Positions 47,592 to 59,151 of a DNA stretch of 64,000 nt are shown here, one piece after another (within the stretch, counting starts at the first letter, position 1; the number at the start of each line of letters is the position of its first letter). Origin of the DNA: Sphingomonas rhizophila. Lineage in GTDB: Bacteria > Pseudomonadota > Alphaproteobacteria > Sphingomonadales > Sphingomonadaceae. Below the pieces are notes generated by a model. The model made no database searches and was not told the origin of the DNA. It saw nothing but the letters and a program-made list of their open reading frames with translations. The position numbers and the translations under genes were made by a program. The stretch is from the NCBI RefSeq assembly GCF_014396585.1, contig NZ_CP060717.1, forward strand, positions 2,294,001 through 2,358,000, read 5' to 3'.

Positions 47592-48560
47592 GTGAACGAC
47601 ACCGTCGCCGATCAAGCCAAGCCCGGTCCGCGCATCTGGCTCTACAAACTGCCATTCAAGGTCGATGGACATGCTTGCCTCGTCAGGTTCGATGCCCGAC
47701 TGTCCGGCCTGTATTCGACTTTGCTGATCGACGGCGACGCCGTCGCCGCCGACGAAACGCCGGCGACCGGTGCCGCCGCGACGCGCAACCACCGGTTGTC
47801 GACCACGCTGGCCGATGGATCGTACATCGAGATCGAAGCGGGCTACATCGACTATATCCGGGTCGGAATCGCCGTCCGTCGTGACGGCCAACTCGTCCAC
47901 GAAAGCCATCCGGGGCGAACCATCGCCTATCCGGAGCGCATGGCGCGCATGCTGCGTGAACAGGATGCGAAGGGAAAGCCGACCTACGACGTCGCGAAGC
48001 TCAAGAAGAACAGGGTGCCCATCCTCGTCGACATCGCCGCTTCGTTGATTTTCTTCGCGGTCGCCAAGTTCACAGACCTTCGCACGGCCGCGCTGGTCGG
48101 CGCCGCCGTCGGAATCGCGCTGATGATCGCGCAGCGGTTCGTAAAGGTCGACCTGATCGGCGGCATGGCGCTATTCGGTATCGTCATGCTGCTCGTGTCC
48201 GCCGGCTTTGCAATCGCTTTCGAGGACGATGAACTGATCAAGCAACGATCGACCATCGTCGGCCTGATCGGCGCCACCTTCTTTCTGCTGGATGGATTGC
48301 TGCTGCGCGGGAAGCGATTGGGGCGGGGGATGTCGCGCTACATCGCCTATACCGACATCGACGAACGTCGATTGGCGATAGGAATGGGGTTGGTTGGCGT
48401 CGTCCTGGCCCTGTCGAATTATGTGGTGGTCAAGCTCGTCAGCACGAACGTCTGGCTGTTCTACACCACCTTCGGCGACGTACCCTTGTCGTTTGCCCTG
48501 GTCCTTATGGCGATCCGATGGTCGCGGCAGGCGCCAAAAAGGCCGGCATCATCGTCGTAA
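47592..48560 (+). CDS. Membrane protein with soluble N-terminal domain and YciB/IspZ-like C-terminal half
   Basis: A 322-residue two-part protein. Residues 1-130 are soluble and beta-rich (RIWLYKLPFKVDGHACLVRF, TTLADGSYIEIEAGYIDYIRVGIAVRRDGQ); the pattern recalls FAIM1-type beta domains, a weak resemblance. Residues 140-315 hold about five or six membrane helices. The end, STNVWLFYTTFGDVPLSFALVLMAI, resembles the last part of YciB/IspZ septation proteins. It is placed between dnaN and a phasin-like gene on the other strand. No function can be assigned; an envelope or septation role is a guess. Confidence 0.75.
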   Translation: MNDTVADQAKPGPRIWLYKLPFKVDGHACLVRFDARLSGLYSTLLIDGDAVAADETPATGAAATRNHRLSTTLADGSYIEIEAGYIDYIRVGIAVRRDGQLVHESHPGRTIAYPERMARMLREQDAKGKPTYDVAKLKKNRVPILVDIAASLIFFAVAKFTDLRTAALVGAAVGIALMIAQRFVKVDLIGGMALFGIVMLLVSAGFAIAFEDDELIKQRSTIVGLIGATFFLLDGLLLRGKRLGRGMSRYIAYTDIDERRLAIGMGLVGVVLALSNYVVVKLVSTNVWLFYTTFGDVPLSFALVLMAIRWSRQAPKRPASSS

Positions 48561-48569
48561 CACGGAGCG

Positions 48570-48989
48570 TCAGCCCTTTTTGAGTCGCCGGCGGTTGGCT
48601 GTCGCAACGGCATGGATCGGCCGCAGGGCACGACGGCCACTTCGCGATGCGCGCCTCGACATGCGGCTCGACCGGGCAAGGATCGCTCCCGGCGACCCGG
48701 GGCCACTCAGGCCCGTCAATGCCATCCCGATCGCTTGCCCCTGCAGGATGGCATCGCTGTGAAGTGCGGTCAGGTCGCCCATCATATTCTGCTGGGCCTT
48801 GGCGAAAGCGGGGGCCTTCTCCTCCACCATCCGCATGATTTCTGCGTAGTCGCCGCCGAAAGGGTTCTGGAAAGCCCAGGCGATCTTACCGCCGCGACGC
48901 GCGACGACCTCGCTCGATGCGCTCAGTGTCTCGCCAATCAGGCGGCCGGTTTCGATCCAACCGGCCCAGAAAGTAAACAGGTCCGTCAT
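48570..48989 (-). CDS. Phasin-like hypothetical protein
   Basis: A 139-residue soluble protein, probably helical. The start MTDLFTFWAGWIETGRLIGETLSAS and the periodic hydrophobics through AKAQQNMMGDLTALHSDAI resemble short phasins, proteins that coat polyhydroxyalkanoate granules, but the match is by pattern only. The C-terminus is Arg-rich (RRALRPIHAVATANRRRLKK). A perfect TGTTGC-N3-GCAACA palindrome 32 bases upstream fits the TGC-N3-GCA type of site bound by the phasin regulator PhaR. No PHA synthase lies nearby. Confidence 0.7.
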   Translation of the reverse strand: MTDLFTFWAGWIETGRLIGETLSASSEVVARRGGKIAWAFQNPFGGDYAEIMRMVEEKAPAFAKAQQNMMGDLTALHSDAILQGQAIGMALTGLSGPGSPGAILARSSRMSRRASRSGRRALRPIHAVATANRRRLKKG

Positions 48990-49020
48990 CCGCCGTCTCC
49001 TCGAGGCCCGGACCCTATCA

Positions 49021-49035
49021 TGTTGCAGCGCAACA
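49021..49035. promoter_or_regulatory. PhaR-type palindrome upstream of phasin-like gene
   Basis: TGTTGC-AGC-GCAACA, perfect 6-bp arms, between the phasin-like gene (minus) and recF (plus). Contains the TGC-N3-GCA core known for PhaR. Function inferred. Confidence 0.5.
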
Positions 49036-49090
49036 TAAAGGCAAATCGTCGCTCGCTTGAGCGGGGCGGTGGTTGCGCTACGAGGGACAA

Positions 49091-50145
49091 GTGACGATCA
49101 AACGCCTCTCGTTGACGAATTTCCGGAATCATCTGTCGACCCTGGTGGAGCCCGATCGCCATTTCATCCTGCTGACCGGACCGAACGGCGCGGGAAAAAC
49201 CAACGTCCTCGAAGCCGTTTCGCTGCTGGCGCCCGGCCGGGGCCTCCGCCAGACCGCCAACGTAGAAATGGCCCGGCGAGACGGGCCGGGCGGTTTCGGG
49301 GTCGCGGCGCGGTTGGACGACGCCACGGAAATCGGGACCGGGACGGAACCGGCAAACCCGGACCGCCGCATCGTCCGGATCAACGGTGCTGCGGCGGCGG
49401 TGAATTCCCTGGGGGAGCGGCTGTCCGTCCTGTGGCTGACCCCGGCAATGGATCGGCTGTTTGCCGACAGTCCGGGCGGGCGCCGGCGATTCCTCGACCG
49501 GATGACGCTGGCGCTCGATCCGCGCCACGCCTTTCATGCGGCGCGCTACGAAGCGGCCATGCGGGCACGAAACAAGCTGCTCGCCGACCCGCCGCCGTGG
49601 GACGAGGAATGGCTCGGCGCGCTAGAAGCGCAAATGGCGGAACATGGCGCCGCGGTGACGGCCGCGCGGCTTGCGACCGTGTCCGGTCTGGAGGCCAGCC
49701 AGTCGGCCGGCGACTTTCCCGTCGCCCGTCTCAGTCTAGCGAACGCTACAGACGGTCTCGGCGAGCGGCTGTCGCGAGTGCGGTCGCTCGACGCGTCGGC
49801 TCGGCGGTCGACCATCGGCCCAACAACGAAGACCTGAACGTCATCTTCGACGGCAAGGACATCGTAGCGGCCCGCGCTTCGACTGGGGAGCAAAAGGCCC
49901 TGCTGCTGGGACTCATCCTGTCGCATTCCCGGCTGGTGCAGCAGCAGCGCGGCGCGGCGCCGGTCCTGCTTCTCGACGAGGTTGCAGCCCACCTCGATCC
50001 GGCACGGCGCGAAGCACTTTATGACCAATTGCGAGCCGGCGGGCAGGTGTGGATGACAGGGACTGAAAACGCCCTGTTCGACGCCATCGAGCCTGACGAG
50101 GCCACCCGTATCGAGGTCGCCGACGGTAGCACGTCCGAGCATTGA
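49091..50145 (+). CDS. recF: DNA replication and repair protein RecF, one frameshift
   Basis: SMC-like ATPase that loads RecA at gaps together with RecOR. About 350 residues after repair. Walker A GPNGAGKTNVLEAVS, the conserved RLSLTNFRNH start, signature ARASTGEQKALLLGLIL and Walker B VLLLDEVAAHLDP are present. The frame is lost at CCC 49819-49821; one extra C joins RRSTIGP to NNEDLNVIFDGKDIVAA. The start is GTG 49091, giving MTIKRLSLTNFRNH. It is in the replication-gene neighbourhood between dnaN and gyrB. Confidence 0.92.
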
Positions 50146-50346
50146 CTGGACTTTTCGGCGAAACGCCCTATATTGCACCGCAACACGAGGCGCCTAGCAA
50201 GCGGCGTGATCGACCTCCGTCAGGAGGATCCGGCCCGCGCCTCGACCCAGCTTTCATGCTCTCCATATCACGCGGGGTGCTCAACCAACCCCTGGTCGAG
50301 CCGCGCCCCGACGCGCGGCCGATCGCTTTGAACATCGGATTTCATC
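50146..50346 (+). promoter_or_regulatory. Leader region of DEAD-box helicase gene with nested hairpins
   Basis: A 200-base untranslated stretch. A TATATT-like -10 and the palindrome TTGC-ACC-GCAA (50172-50182) stand near its start. Then come a CCTCC-GTCA-GGAGG hairpin (50213-50226), an outer pair CTCGACCCAG (50240-50249) with CTGGTCGAG (50291-50299), and an inner pair GGGGT (50273-50277) with ACCCC (50287-50291). Such a structured leader before an RNA helicase suggests post-transcriptional or cold-responsive control, unproven. Confidence 0.45.
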
Positions 50347-51924
50347 TTGACCCAATTTACCGACCTTGGGCTCTCGCAGCCCCTCCTCGATGCGCTCGCC
50401 TCGAAGAATTACACTCAGCCGACGCCGATCCAGGCGCAGGCCATCCCGACCGTGCTGACCGGCCGCGACCTCTTGGGCATCGCCCAGACCGGCACCGGCA
50501 AGACGGCGGCGTTCATGCTGCCGTCGCTCGACCGGCTGGCGACCCCGCGTGTCCATCCTATCCCGAAGCGGGTGCGGATGCTGGTGCTTGCGCCGACCCG
50601 CGAGCTCGCCTCGCAGATCGCGGACAGCGCCCGCACCTATGCCAAGAACGTCCACCTCACGGTCGACGTCGTGTTCGGCGGCACCGCGCCGATGAAAAGT
50701 GTCCGCGCCGTGGCGCGTGGTCTCGACGTGCTCGTGGCAACGCCGGGCCGTCTGCTCGACCTGGTCGACCAGCGCGCGATCGACCTCAGCCGCCTCGAGA
50801 TCCTCGTGCTCGACGAGGCGGACCAGATGCTCGACCTTGGGTTCATCCATGCGCTGAAGCGGATCGTCCAGATCGTCCCGAAGCAGCGCCAGACCCTGTT
50901 TTTCTCGGCGACCATGCCGCGCGCCATCAAGCAACTGGCGGACACCTATCTGACCAACCCCGCCGAAGTATCGGTGACCCCGGCCGCGACGACGGTCGAG
51001 CGGATCGATCAGACGGTCACGTTCGTCAACCAGGCCGAAAAAGCGGCGCTGCTGACGCTGTTCCTGCAGTCGACCGAGATCGAGCGTGCGCTGGTGTTCA
51101 GCCGCACCAAGCATGGCGCCGACAAGATCGTCCGCCAGCTCGCCGCGTCGGGCATCGCCAGCGCCGCCATCCACGGCAACAAGTCGCAGCCGCAGCGCGA
51201 ACGGGCGATCGCCGCGTTCAAGTCGGGCGAGACGCCGGTGCTGATCGCGACCGACATCGCCGCGCGCGGGATCGACATTCCGGGCGTCAGCCACGTCGTC
51301 AATTTCGACCTTCCGGACGTTCCGGAGCAATATGTACACCGCATCGGCCGCACCGCGCGTGCCGGCGCCGATGGCACCGCGATCGCCTTCTGCTCGCCGG
51401 ATGAGCGGGTCAATCTCAAGGACATCGAGAAGACCACCCGCCAGCGGATCGACCAGAAGCCGCTGCCGGAAGGCTTCGTTGCCGCCGCTGCTGCGCTCAA
51501 GGCGCTCAAGCTGCCGGCCAAGACCGAGGAAGCTGTTCGGGGTCGCACGTCGGGCAGCGGTCGCCGTGACCAGCCGCGCCGCCCCAAGGCAACGGCCGAA
51601 TTGCGGCGCTTCGGCGAGCGCGGCGATCGCCAGCCGCGCCGCGACGAGGCGCGTCCGCCGCAGGCCCGTCGCGACGAAGCCCGTCCCCAACAGGTGCGTC
51701 GTGACGACAGCCCGCGTAGCTTCGACCAGTTTGGGAATCGGCAGGAGCAGCAGCGTTCCGGGCCTTCCGCACTGCGGCAGGACCGTGGTCCGCGCAGCGA
51801 TGGGCAGCGCCATCCGCAGCGGGCCGGCGCTCATCCGGCGCATCGCCCGGAGGGCGGCAAGCGCCCATTCGGCGGTGGTCGTGGCCGTCCCGGTAGCCGG
51901 CGTCCCAACCGCGCCCAAGGCTGA
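50347..51924 (+). CDS. DEAD-box ATP-dependent RNA helicase with basic C-terminal tail
   Basis: An RNA helicase of the RhlE/DeaD group, 525 residues. Motifs in order: Q motif with F..LGL and PTPIQAQAIP, motif I AQTGTGKTAAF, Ia APTRELASQ, II VLDEADQMLD, III FSATMP, V ATDIAARGIDIPGVSHVVNFD and VI HRIGRTARAG. Residues 385-525 form a disordered Arg-rich tail with repeated RRDEARPPQARRDEARPQQVRRDD segments that would bind RNA. TTG 50347 appears to be the start (MTQFTDLGLSQPLLDAL). It acts in ribosome assembly or mRNA decay, as such helicases usually do. Confidence 0.93.
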   Translation: MTQFTDLGLSQPLLDALASKNYTQPTPIQAQAIPTVLTGRDLLGIAQTGTGKTAAFMLPSLDRLATPRVHPIPKRVRMLVLAPTRELASQIADSARTYAKNVHLTVDVVFGGTAPMKSVRAVARGLDVLVATPGRLLDLVDQRAIDLSRLEILVLDEADQMLDLGFIHALKRIVQIVPKQRQTLFFSATMPRAIKQLADTYLTNPAEVSVTPAATTVERIDQTVTFVNQAEKAALLTLFLQSTEIERALVFSRTKHGADKIVRQLAASGIASAAIHGNKSQPQRERAIAAFKSGETPVLIATDIAARGIDIPGVSHVVNFDLPDVPEQYVHRIGRTARAGADGTAIAFCSPDERVNLKDIEKTTRQRIDQKPLPEGFVAAAAALKALKLPAKTEEAVRGRTSGSGRRDQPRRPKATAELRRFGERGDRQPRRDEARPPQARRDEARPQQVRRDDSPRSFDQFGNRQEQQRSGPSALRQDRGPRSDGQRHPQRAGAHPAHRPEGGKRPFGGGRGRPGSRRPNRAQG

Positions 51925-51983
51925 CGCATCCACTCGAACCCGCCTTCCGTATCGGCTAATGGTCGTTACGGGGGAGGGTTCGA

Positions 51984-53429
51984 ATGGACGTTTCGCTTAG
52001 CCGGCGTCAGGCTTTGGCCGGACTGGCGGCGTCGGTCGTGCCGCTTCCGGCTTGGTCGGCCACGCCACGCACCGATCCAGAATGGGTGCGCGCGCTGCTG
52101 ACGACGTTGCACCCCGGCCTTTACCGGTACCAAACCCCTGCCGAATTCGAAGGACGTTATGCCCGGTTCGCCCGGGCATGGCAGGCATCGCCGGCAATCG
52201 AGCAGCGCACCCTGGCGCTGGCGCGGCTGCTCGGCCCGATCCGCTGCGGCCATACCCACATCAATCCCTACAATCAGACCGACGCGACGATCGTCCGGCT
52301 GACCGGCGGCCGGGCGTTGCTGCCCTTTCGCTTCCGCTGGCTGCGCCAGCGCATGATCGTCACCGGCGACCTACTTGGGGCCGGCATCCAGCCCGGTACG
52401 GAAGTGCTGACGATCGACGGACGCCCGGTCGCGACCCTGCTCGCCGCGCTCCTTCCCCTGGCCCGCGCCGACGGCAGCAACGACGACAAGCGCCGCGCCC
52501 TGATGGGCATCGCGGGGCGCGACCAGTACGAGGAATTCGACCTGTACCAGCCGCTGCTCTGGCCGCTCCGCAGGTCGGTGCGGCTCAAGCTGCGTTACCC
52601 GGCCGGAAAAGTGGAGACGCGCACCGTCGCCACGATCGATCGCACCGCGCGCCTTGCGGCGCGGGTCAAGGCGCCCGAGCGCGACGGCACCGACCCGCAA
52701 TGGGCGATCGAGCAGCGCGGGGCGACCGCGATCCTGACGATGGACAATTGGGCGCTCTACGACAGTCGCTGGAACTGGCGCGGCTGGCTCGACGCGCAGA
52801 TGACGCGCATCGCCAGCAACGGCACGCGTGGCCTCGTCATCGACCTCCGTGCCAACGAGGGCGGGCAGGATTGCGGCGACGTCATTCTGTCACGCCTGGC
52901 GCGACTACCGCTTCCGGCCGAGCCGATGCAACGGCTGGTCCGGTTTCAGGAAGTGCCCGCCGACCTTCGGGGACCACTCGATACATGGGACAAGAGCTTC
53001 GTCTCGCTCGGCAAGGGTGCTCCCGCCGCGGCCGGCGGCTATTTCCGCCTCGCCCCCGCCGACAGCGGCGGGTCGGATGTCATTGCCCCGCTCGCGCCGC
53101 GATTCGACGGGAAGGTGGTGGTGCTCATCTCCTCGACCAACAGCTCGGCGACATTCCAGTTCGCGCAGCGGATCAAGGACGCGGGACTTGCGACCCTCGT
53201 CGGCGAACCGACGGGCGGTAACCGGCGCGGGATCAACGGCGGCGCCTACTTCTTCGTGCGCTTGCCGGACAGTGGGCTCGAGTTCGACTTGCCGCTGATC
53301 GGCTACTTCCCCGAAAAGCCGCAGCCGGACGCCGGCATCCGCCCGGACGTCATGGTCCCGGTGACCGCATCGGCCATCGCCGAAGGGCGCGACGAGGCGC
53401 TGGAAAAAGCACTGCGAATCGTCGCCTGA
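51984..53429 (+). CDS. Exported S41-like peptidase/protease
   Basis: A 481-residue exported protein. The N-terminus SLSRRQALAGLAASVVPLPAWSA looks like a Tat signal (SRRQAL). A PDZ-like middle (GAGIQPGTEVLTIDGRPVATL) and a tail-specific-protease fold follow (RGLVIDLRANEGGQDCGD, KVVVLISSTNSSATFQFAQRIKDAG, VGEPTGGNRRGINGG). The catalytic Ser of S41 proteases corresponds to SSATFQFA. The middle catalytic Lys is not obvious, so activity is uncertain. It probably acts in the periplasm; the substrate is unknown. Confidence 0.82.
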   Translation: MDVSLSRRQALAGLAASVVPLPAWSATPRTDPEWVRALLTTLHPGLYRYQTPAEFEGRYARFARAWQASPAIEQRTLALARLLGPIRCGHTHINPYNQTDATIVRLTGGRALLPFRFRWLRQRMIVTGDLLGAGIQPGTEVLTIDGRPVATLLAALLPLARADGSNDDKRRALMGIAGRDQYEEFDLYQPLLWPLRRSVRLKLRYPAGKVETRTVATIDRTARLAARVKAPERDGTDPQWAIEQRGATAILTMDNWALYDSRWNWRGWLDAQMTRIASNGTRGLVIDLRANEGGQDCGDVILSRLARLPLPAEPMQRLVRFQEVPADLRGPLDTWDKSFVSLGKGAPAAAGGYFRLAPADSGGSDVIAPLAPRFDGKVVVLISSTNSSATFQFAQRIKDAGLATLVGEPTGGNRRGINGGAYFFVRLPDSGLEFDLPLIGYFPEKPQPDAGIRPDVMVPVTASAIAEGRDEALEKALRIVA

Positions 53430-53571
53430 AGGACCTGAAACGCTTCCCTTTCCGCGCCCGTGCGCCTATGGTGGAAGCCATGATTCTCCGCGCTTTCCGG
53501 GCCACCTCTCGCCCGGCCCTGATCGACTAGTCCAGAACTCGTCCGCGCGTCCCTTTTTCTCCAGGAATTGA

Positions 53572-56088
<2,517 letters not shown>

Positions 56089-56122
56089 GGAACATCGGCG
56101 CGGCGATCGGGTTGGCGGTGGG

Positions 56123-56893
56123 ATGAGCGTGCCCGCCACCGTCACCGTCGCGTCCTACAACATGCGCAAGGCCATCGGGACCGACCGCAAGCGGCGGCCG
56201 GACCGGGTGCTTCATGTCCTCCAGGAAATAGACGCCGACATCGTCGCGCTGCAGGAAGCCGACAAACGTTTCGGGACACGCGCTTCGGCGGTGCCGCATG
56301 AGCTGATCGACGGCCACGGGCTCTACAAGCCGGTGGAATTCGGGGTGAGCCATTCGCGGCTGGCGCACGCGATTCCCTTCGGTGAACGGATCGAGAGCAG
56401 GCTTGGCCTCGCCACCCGCAACCTCGGCTGGCACGGCAACGCCATCCTGGTGAAGCGCGACGTCGAGATCACCGGCACGGAGGCGCTCCACCTGCCGACC
56501 TTCGAGCCGCGCGGCGCGGTCGTCGCGGAATTGCGCATCGGCGGGCGCGACCTGCGCATCGTCGGAATGCACCTCGATCTGAGCGGCCTGTGGCGCAAGC
56601 GGCAGGTGCGTGCGATTCTGGACCATATCCGCCACTGCCACCGGCCGATGCCGACCGTGTTGATGGGCGACACCAACGAATGGCGGCCTCGCGCGCAAAG
56701 CCTGGCGGAATTGGACGGGCATTACCGGTTCGCGGCGACCGGCCCGAGTTTCCACAGCCGCAGGCCGGTGGCCGCGCTCGACCGGATCATCGTCGACAAG
56801 AAGCTGAAGATCGACGCCTGCGGCGTCCACAGCAGCAGCGAGGCGCGCAAGGCGAGCGACCATCTGCCGATCTGGGCGCGGTTGGTCCTTTAG
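56123..56893 (+). CDS. Endonuclease/exonuclease/phosphatase (EEP) family hydrolase
   Basis: A 256-residue metal-dependent hydrolase of the EEP fold. Landmarks are VASYNMRKAIG, DIVALQEADKRFG (metal-binding Glu), VGMHLDLSGLWRKRQV, VLMGDTNEW (Asp and Asn), ALDRIIVDKKL and the catalytic DH in KASDHLPIWARL. It has no signal peptide. It lies 34 bases after gyrB, and its TAG stop overlaps the TAA of rpoN on the other strand within TTAG. The substrate (nucleic acid, phospholipid or inositol phosphate) is not determined. Confidence 0.9.
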   Translation: MSVPATVTVASYNMRKAIGTDRKRRPDRVLHVLQEIDADIVALQEADKRFGTRASAVPHELIDGHGLYKPVEFGVSHSRLAHAIPFGERIESRLGLATRNLGWHGNAILVKRDVEITGTEALHLPTFEPRGAVVAELRIGGRDLRIVGMHLDLSGLWRKRQVRAILDHIRHCHRPMPTVLMGDTNEWRPRAQSLAELDGHYRFAATGPSFHSRRPVAALDRIIVDKKLKIDACGVHSSSEARKASDHLPIWARLVL

Positions 56894-58347
56894 CCGCCGG
56901 CCATCTTGCGTTGGCGCCGGCGCTGGATCGACGACCCGATGCCCATGGCCTCGCGATACTTGGCGACGGTCCGTCGAGCGAGGTCGAACCCTTCCTTCCT
57001 CAGCAACTCGACCAGCGTGTCGTCGCTCAGGATGTCGTCCTCGGCCGCGATCAGCTTGCCGATTCGGGCTTTGACGGCCTCTGCCGCAGCGCCCTCGCCG
57101 CTGTCGGAAGCGACGCCTGAACCGAAGAAGTAGCGAAGCTCGAACAGACCCAGGCCGCATTCCAAATATTTGTTGGCGGCAACCCGGCTGACGGTCGATT
57201 CATGCATCTCGATCGCCTCGGCGACCTTAGCCATGCTCAGCGGCTTCAGGGCCGCGACGCCGCCCCCCTCGAAGAACGCCTGTTGGGCGCGGACGATCTC
57301 GGTCGCGACCTTAACGATGGTCCGGGCGCGCTGGTCGAGTGCCTTCACCAGCCAGTTCGCGCTCGCCAGACAATCGTTGAGCCATGCCTTGGACTGCTTG
57401 TCCTGTGGCCCGCGCTTCAACTCCGCATGATACCGTCGATTGACGAGGACCCGCGGCAGCACGGCGTTGTTGAGCTCTACCGTCCAACCGCCGCGGGAAG
57501 GGCGGACGAAAAGGTCGGGAACGATGGCGTCCGGTTCACGATTGACGAAGCGGCAGCCCGGCTTGGGGTCGTAGTCCTTGAGTTCGCGGACCATGTCGAC
57601 GAGGTCTTCGTCGTCGACTCCGCAGATGCGCTTCAAATCCTTCATTCGCCCCTTGGCGAGCAGGTCGAGGTTGGCAATCAACCGCGCCATGGCGGGGTCA
57701 TAGCGGTCGGCGGCTTTCGCCTGGAGCGCGATACATTCTTCCAGGCTGCGCGCCGCGATACCCGGCGGATCGAGCGACTGGACCAGTGCCAACGCCTCCC
57801 GCACCTCGGCCAGGCCGGTGTCGGTTTCGTTGGCGATGACGTCCAGCGGCGTTTGAAGGTAGCCGGTTTCTTCCAGCTCATGGATGATAGCCTCGGCCGC
57901 GCGACCGACGGCGCCGCCGATGCCATGGAGTTGGGCCAGCAGGTGCTCACTCAGACCAGTCTCGCCGGCTTCGAGCCGATCGAAGTCGAATCCCTCGTCG
58001 TTTCCGGATGGAAGGTCGACGGCGCTGTCGACGTCGAGGGCAGATTCACGCCAGTCGACGTCGACCGGGCTGTCGTCGATTCCGCCAAGCTTGCCGATCA
58101 GCTCGTCGCTGCCAGTGGGGTCGGGCGCCTCATCACCCGTTTCGCGATCCTCGCGAACGATGACGCCGCCTTCGGCCGCGCCCTCGCCCGGCCGCGCCTC
58201 AAGCAGCGGGTTCTTGGCCAATTCCTCGGCGATGACCGCTTCGATTTCCAGGTTGGACAGCGCCAGCAGCTTGATGGCCGCCTGCAGCTGCTGGGTCATG
58301 ACCAGCGACTGAGTTTGGCGAATGTCGAGACGTGGGCCGAGCCCCAT
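56890..58347 (-). CDS. rpoN: RNA polymerase sigma-54 factor
   Basis: Alternative sigma factor that needs an enhancer-binding activator. 485 residues. Region I (MGLGPRLDIRQTQSLVMTQQLQAAIKLLALS) contacts core and activators. An acidic region II follows. Region III holds the helix-turn-helix (MHESTVSRVAANKYL) and the diagnostic RpoN box ARRTVAKYREAMGI. It is downstream of lptB in the same direction, as in many alphaproteobacteria, and is the last gene of the rnd-lptCAB set. It could control envelope, motility or nitrogen genes elsewhere. Confidence 0.97.
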   Translation of the reverse strand: MGLGPRLDIRQTQSLVMTQQLQAAIKLLALSNLEIEAVIAEELAKNPLLEARPGEGAAEGGVIVREDRETGDEAPDPTGSDELIGKLGGIDDSPVDVDWRESALDVDSAVDLPSGNDEGFDFDRLEAGETGLSEHLLAQLHGIGGAVGRAAEAIIHELEETGYLQTPLDVIANETDTGLAEVREALALVQSLDPPGIAARSLEECIALQAKAADRYDPAMARLIANLDLLAKGRMKDLKRICGVDDEDLVDMVRELKDYDPKPGCRFVNREPDAIVPDLFVRPSRGGWTVELNNAVLPRVLVNRRYHAELKRGPQDKQSKAWLNDCLASANWLVKALDQRARTIVKVATEIVRAQQAFFEGGGVAALKPLSMAKVAEAIEMHESTVSRVAANKYLECGLGLFELRYFFGSGVASDSGEGAAAEAVKARIGKLIAAEDDILSDDTLVELLRKEGFDLARRTVAKYREAMGIGSSIQRRRQRKMAGG

Positions 58348-58367
58348 GATGACCCTGCCCGCCGGCG

Positions 58368-59144
58368 CTACAGCGCGAAGCTCTCGCCGAGGTAGAGCCG
58401 GCGGACCTGCTCGTCGGCGACGAGCGCTTGGGGGGTGCCTTCGAACAGCACCTGGCCGTCGTAGATGATGCAGGCGCGGTCGACGATTTCCAGCGTTTCG
58501 CGCACGTTGTGGTCGGTGATCAGCACGCCGATGTCGCGCTGCTTCAGGTCCTTCACTAGGTCGCGGATGTCGCTGATCGAAATGGGGTCGATGCCGGCGA
58601 ACGGTTCGTCGAGCAGCATGATCGAAGGATCGGCAGCCAGTGCGCGCGCGATTTCGCAGCGCCGACGCTCACCGCCTGAAAGCGCCATAGCCGGCGAGGT
58701 GCGCAAGCGGGTCAGGCCGAATTCGTCGAGCAATTGCTCCAGCCTCGCGGCACGGGCGGCACCGTCCGGCTCACTAACTTCGAGCACCGACAGGATATTC
58801 TGTTCGACGGTGAGGCCGCGAAAGATCGAAGTTTCCTGCGGCAAATAGCCAAGGCCCAGAATAGCGCGGCGGTACATCGGCAGGTGGGTGATGTCCTGCC
58901 CGTCGAGAATGATCCGCCCGGTGTCGGGACGAACGAGGCCCATAACCGAGTAGAAGCTGGTCGTCTTGCCGGCACCGTTGGGGCCGAGAAGGCCGACGAC
59001 CTCGCCGCGCGATACGCTCATCGACACATCGTGAAGCACGGCGCGCTTGTCGTAGGATTTGGCGATCGACCGGACCTCAAGCCCGCGAAACGGCGCTCCG
59101 GCCATTTCGACCGCGGACCGTTCAAAGGCCTGGACGTCGTTCAC
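58368..59144 (-). CDS. lptB: LPS export ABC transporter ATP-binding protein LptB
   Basis: ATPase that powers lipopolysaccharide extraction from the inner membrane with LptFG. 258 residues. Walker A GPNGAGKTTSFYSVMG, signature LSGGERRRCEIARA, Walker B IMLLDEPFAGIDP and the switch His in ITDHNVRETL are all intact. The N-terminus has about 20 extra residues compared with the E. coli protein. It is in the conserved order lptC-lptA-lptB-rpoN; lptFG is not in this window. Confidence 0.96.
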   Translation of the reverse strand: MNDVQAFERSAVEMAGAPFRGLEVRSIAKSYDKRAVLHDVSMSVSRGEVVGLLGPNGAGKTTSFYSVMGLVRPDTGRIILDGQDITHLPMYRRAILGLGYLPQETSIFRGLTVEQNILSVLEVSEPDGAARAARLEQLLDEFGLTRLRTSPAMALSGGERRRCEIARALAADPSIMLLDEPFAGIDPISISDIRDLVKDLKQRDIGVLITDHNVRETLEIVDRACIIYDGQVLFEGTPQALVADEQVRRLYLGESFAL

Positions 59145-59151
59145 GGGCGGC

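Noticed and set aside
53468-53530. 20-residue open frame before gyrB (begins MVEAMILRAF)
   Set aside because: No ribosome binding site, no family match and too short; a leader peptide cannot be supported.
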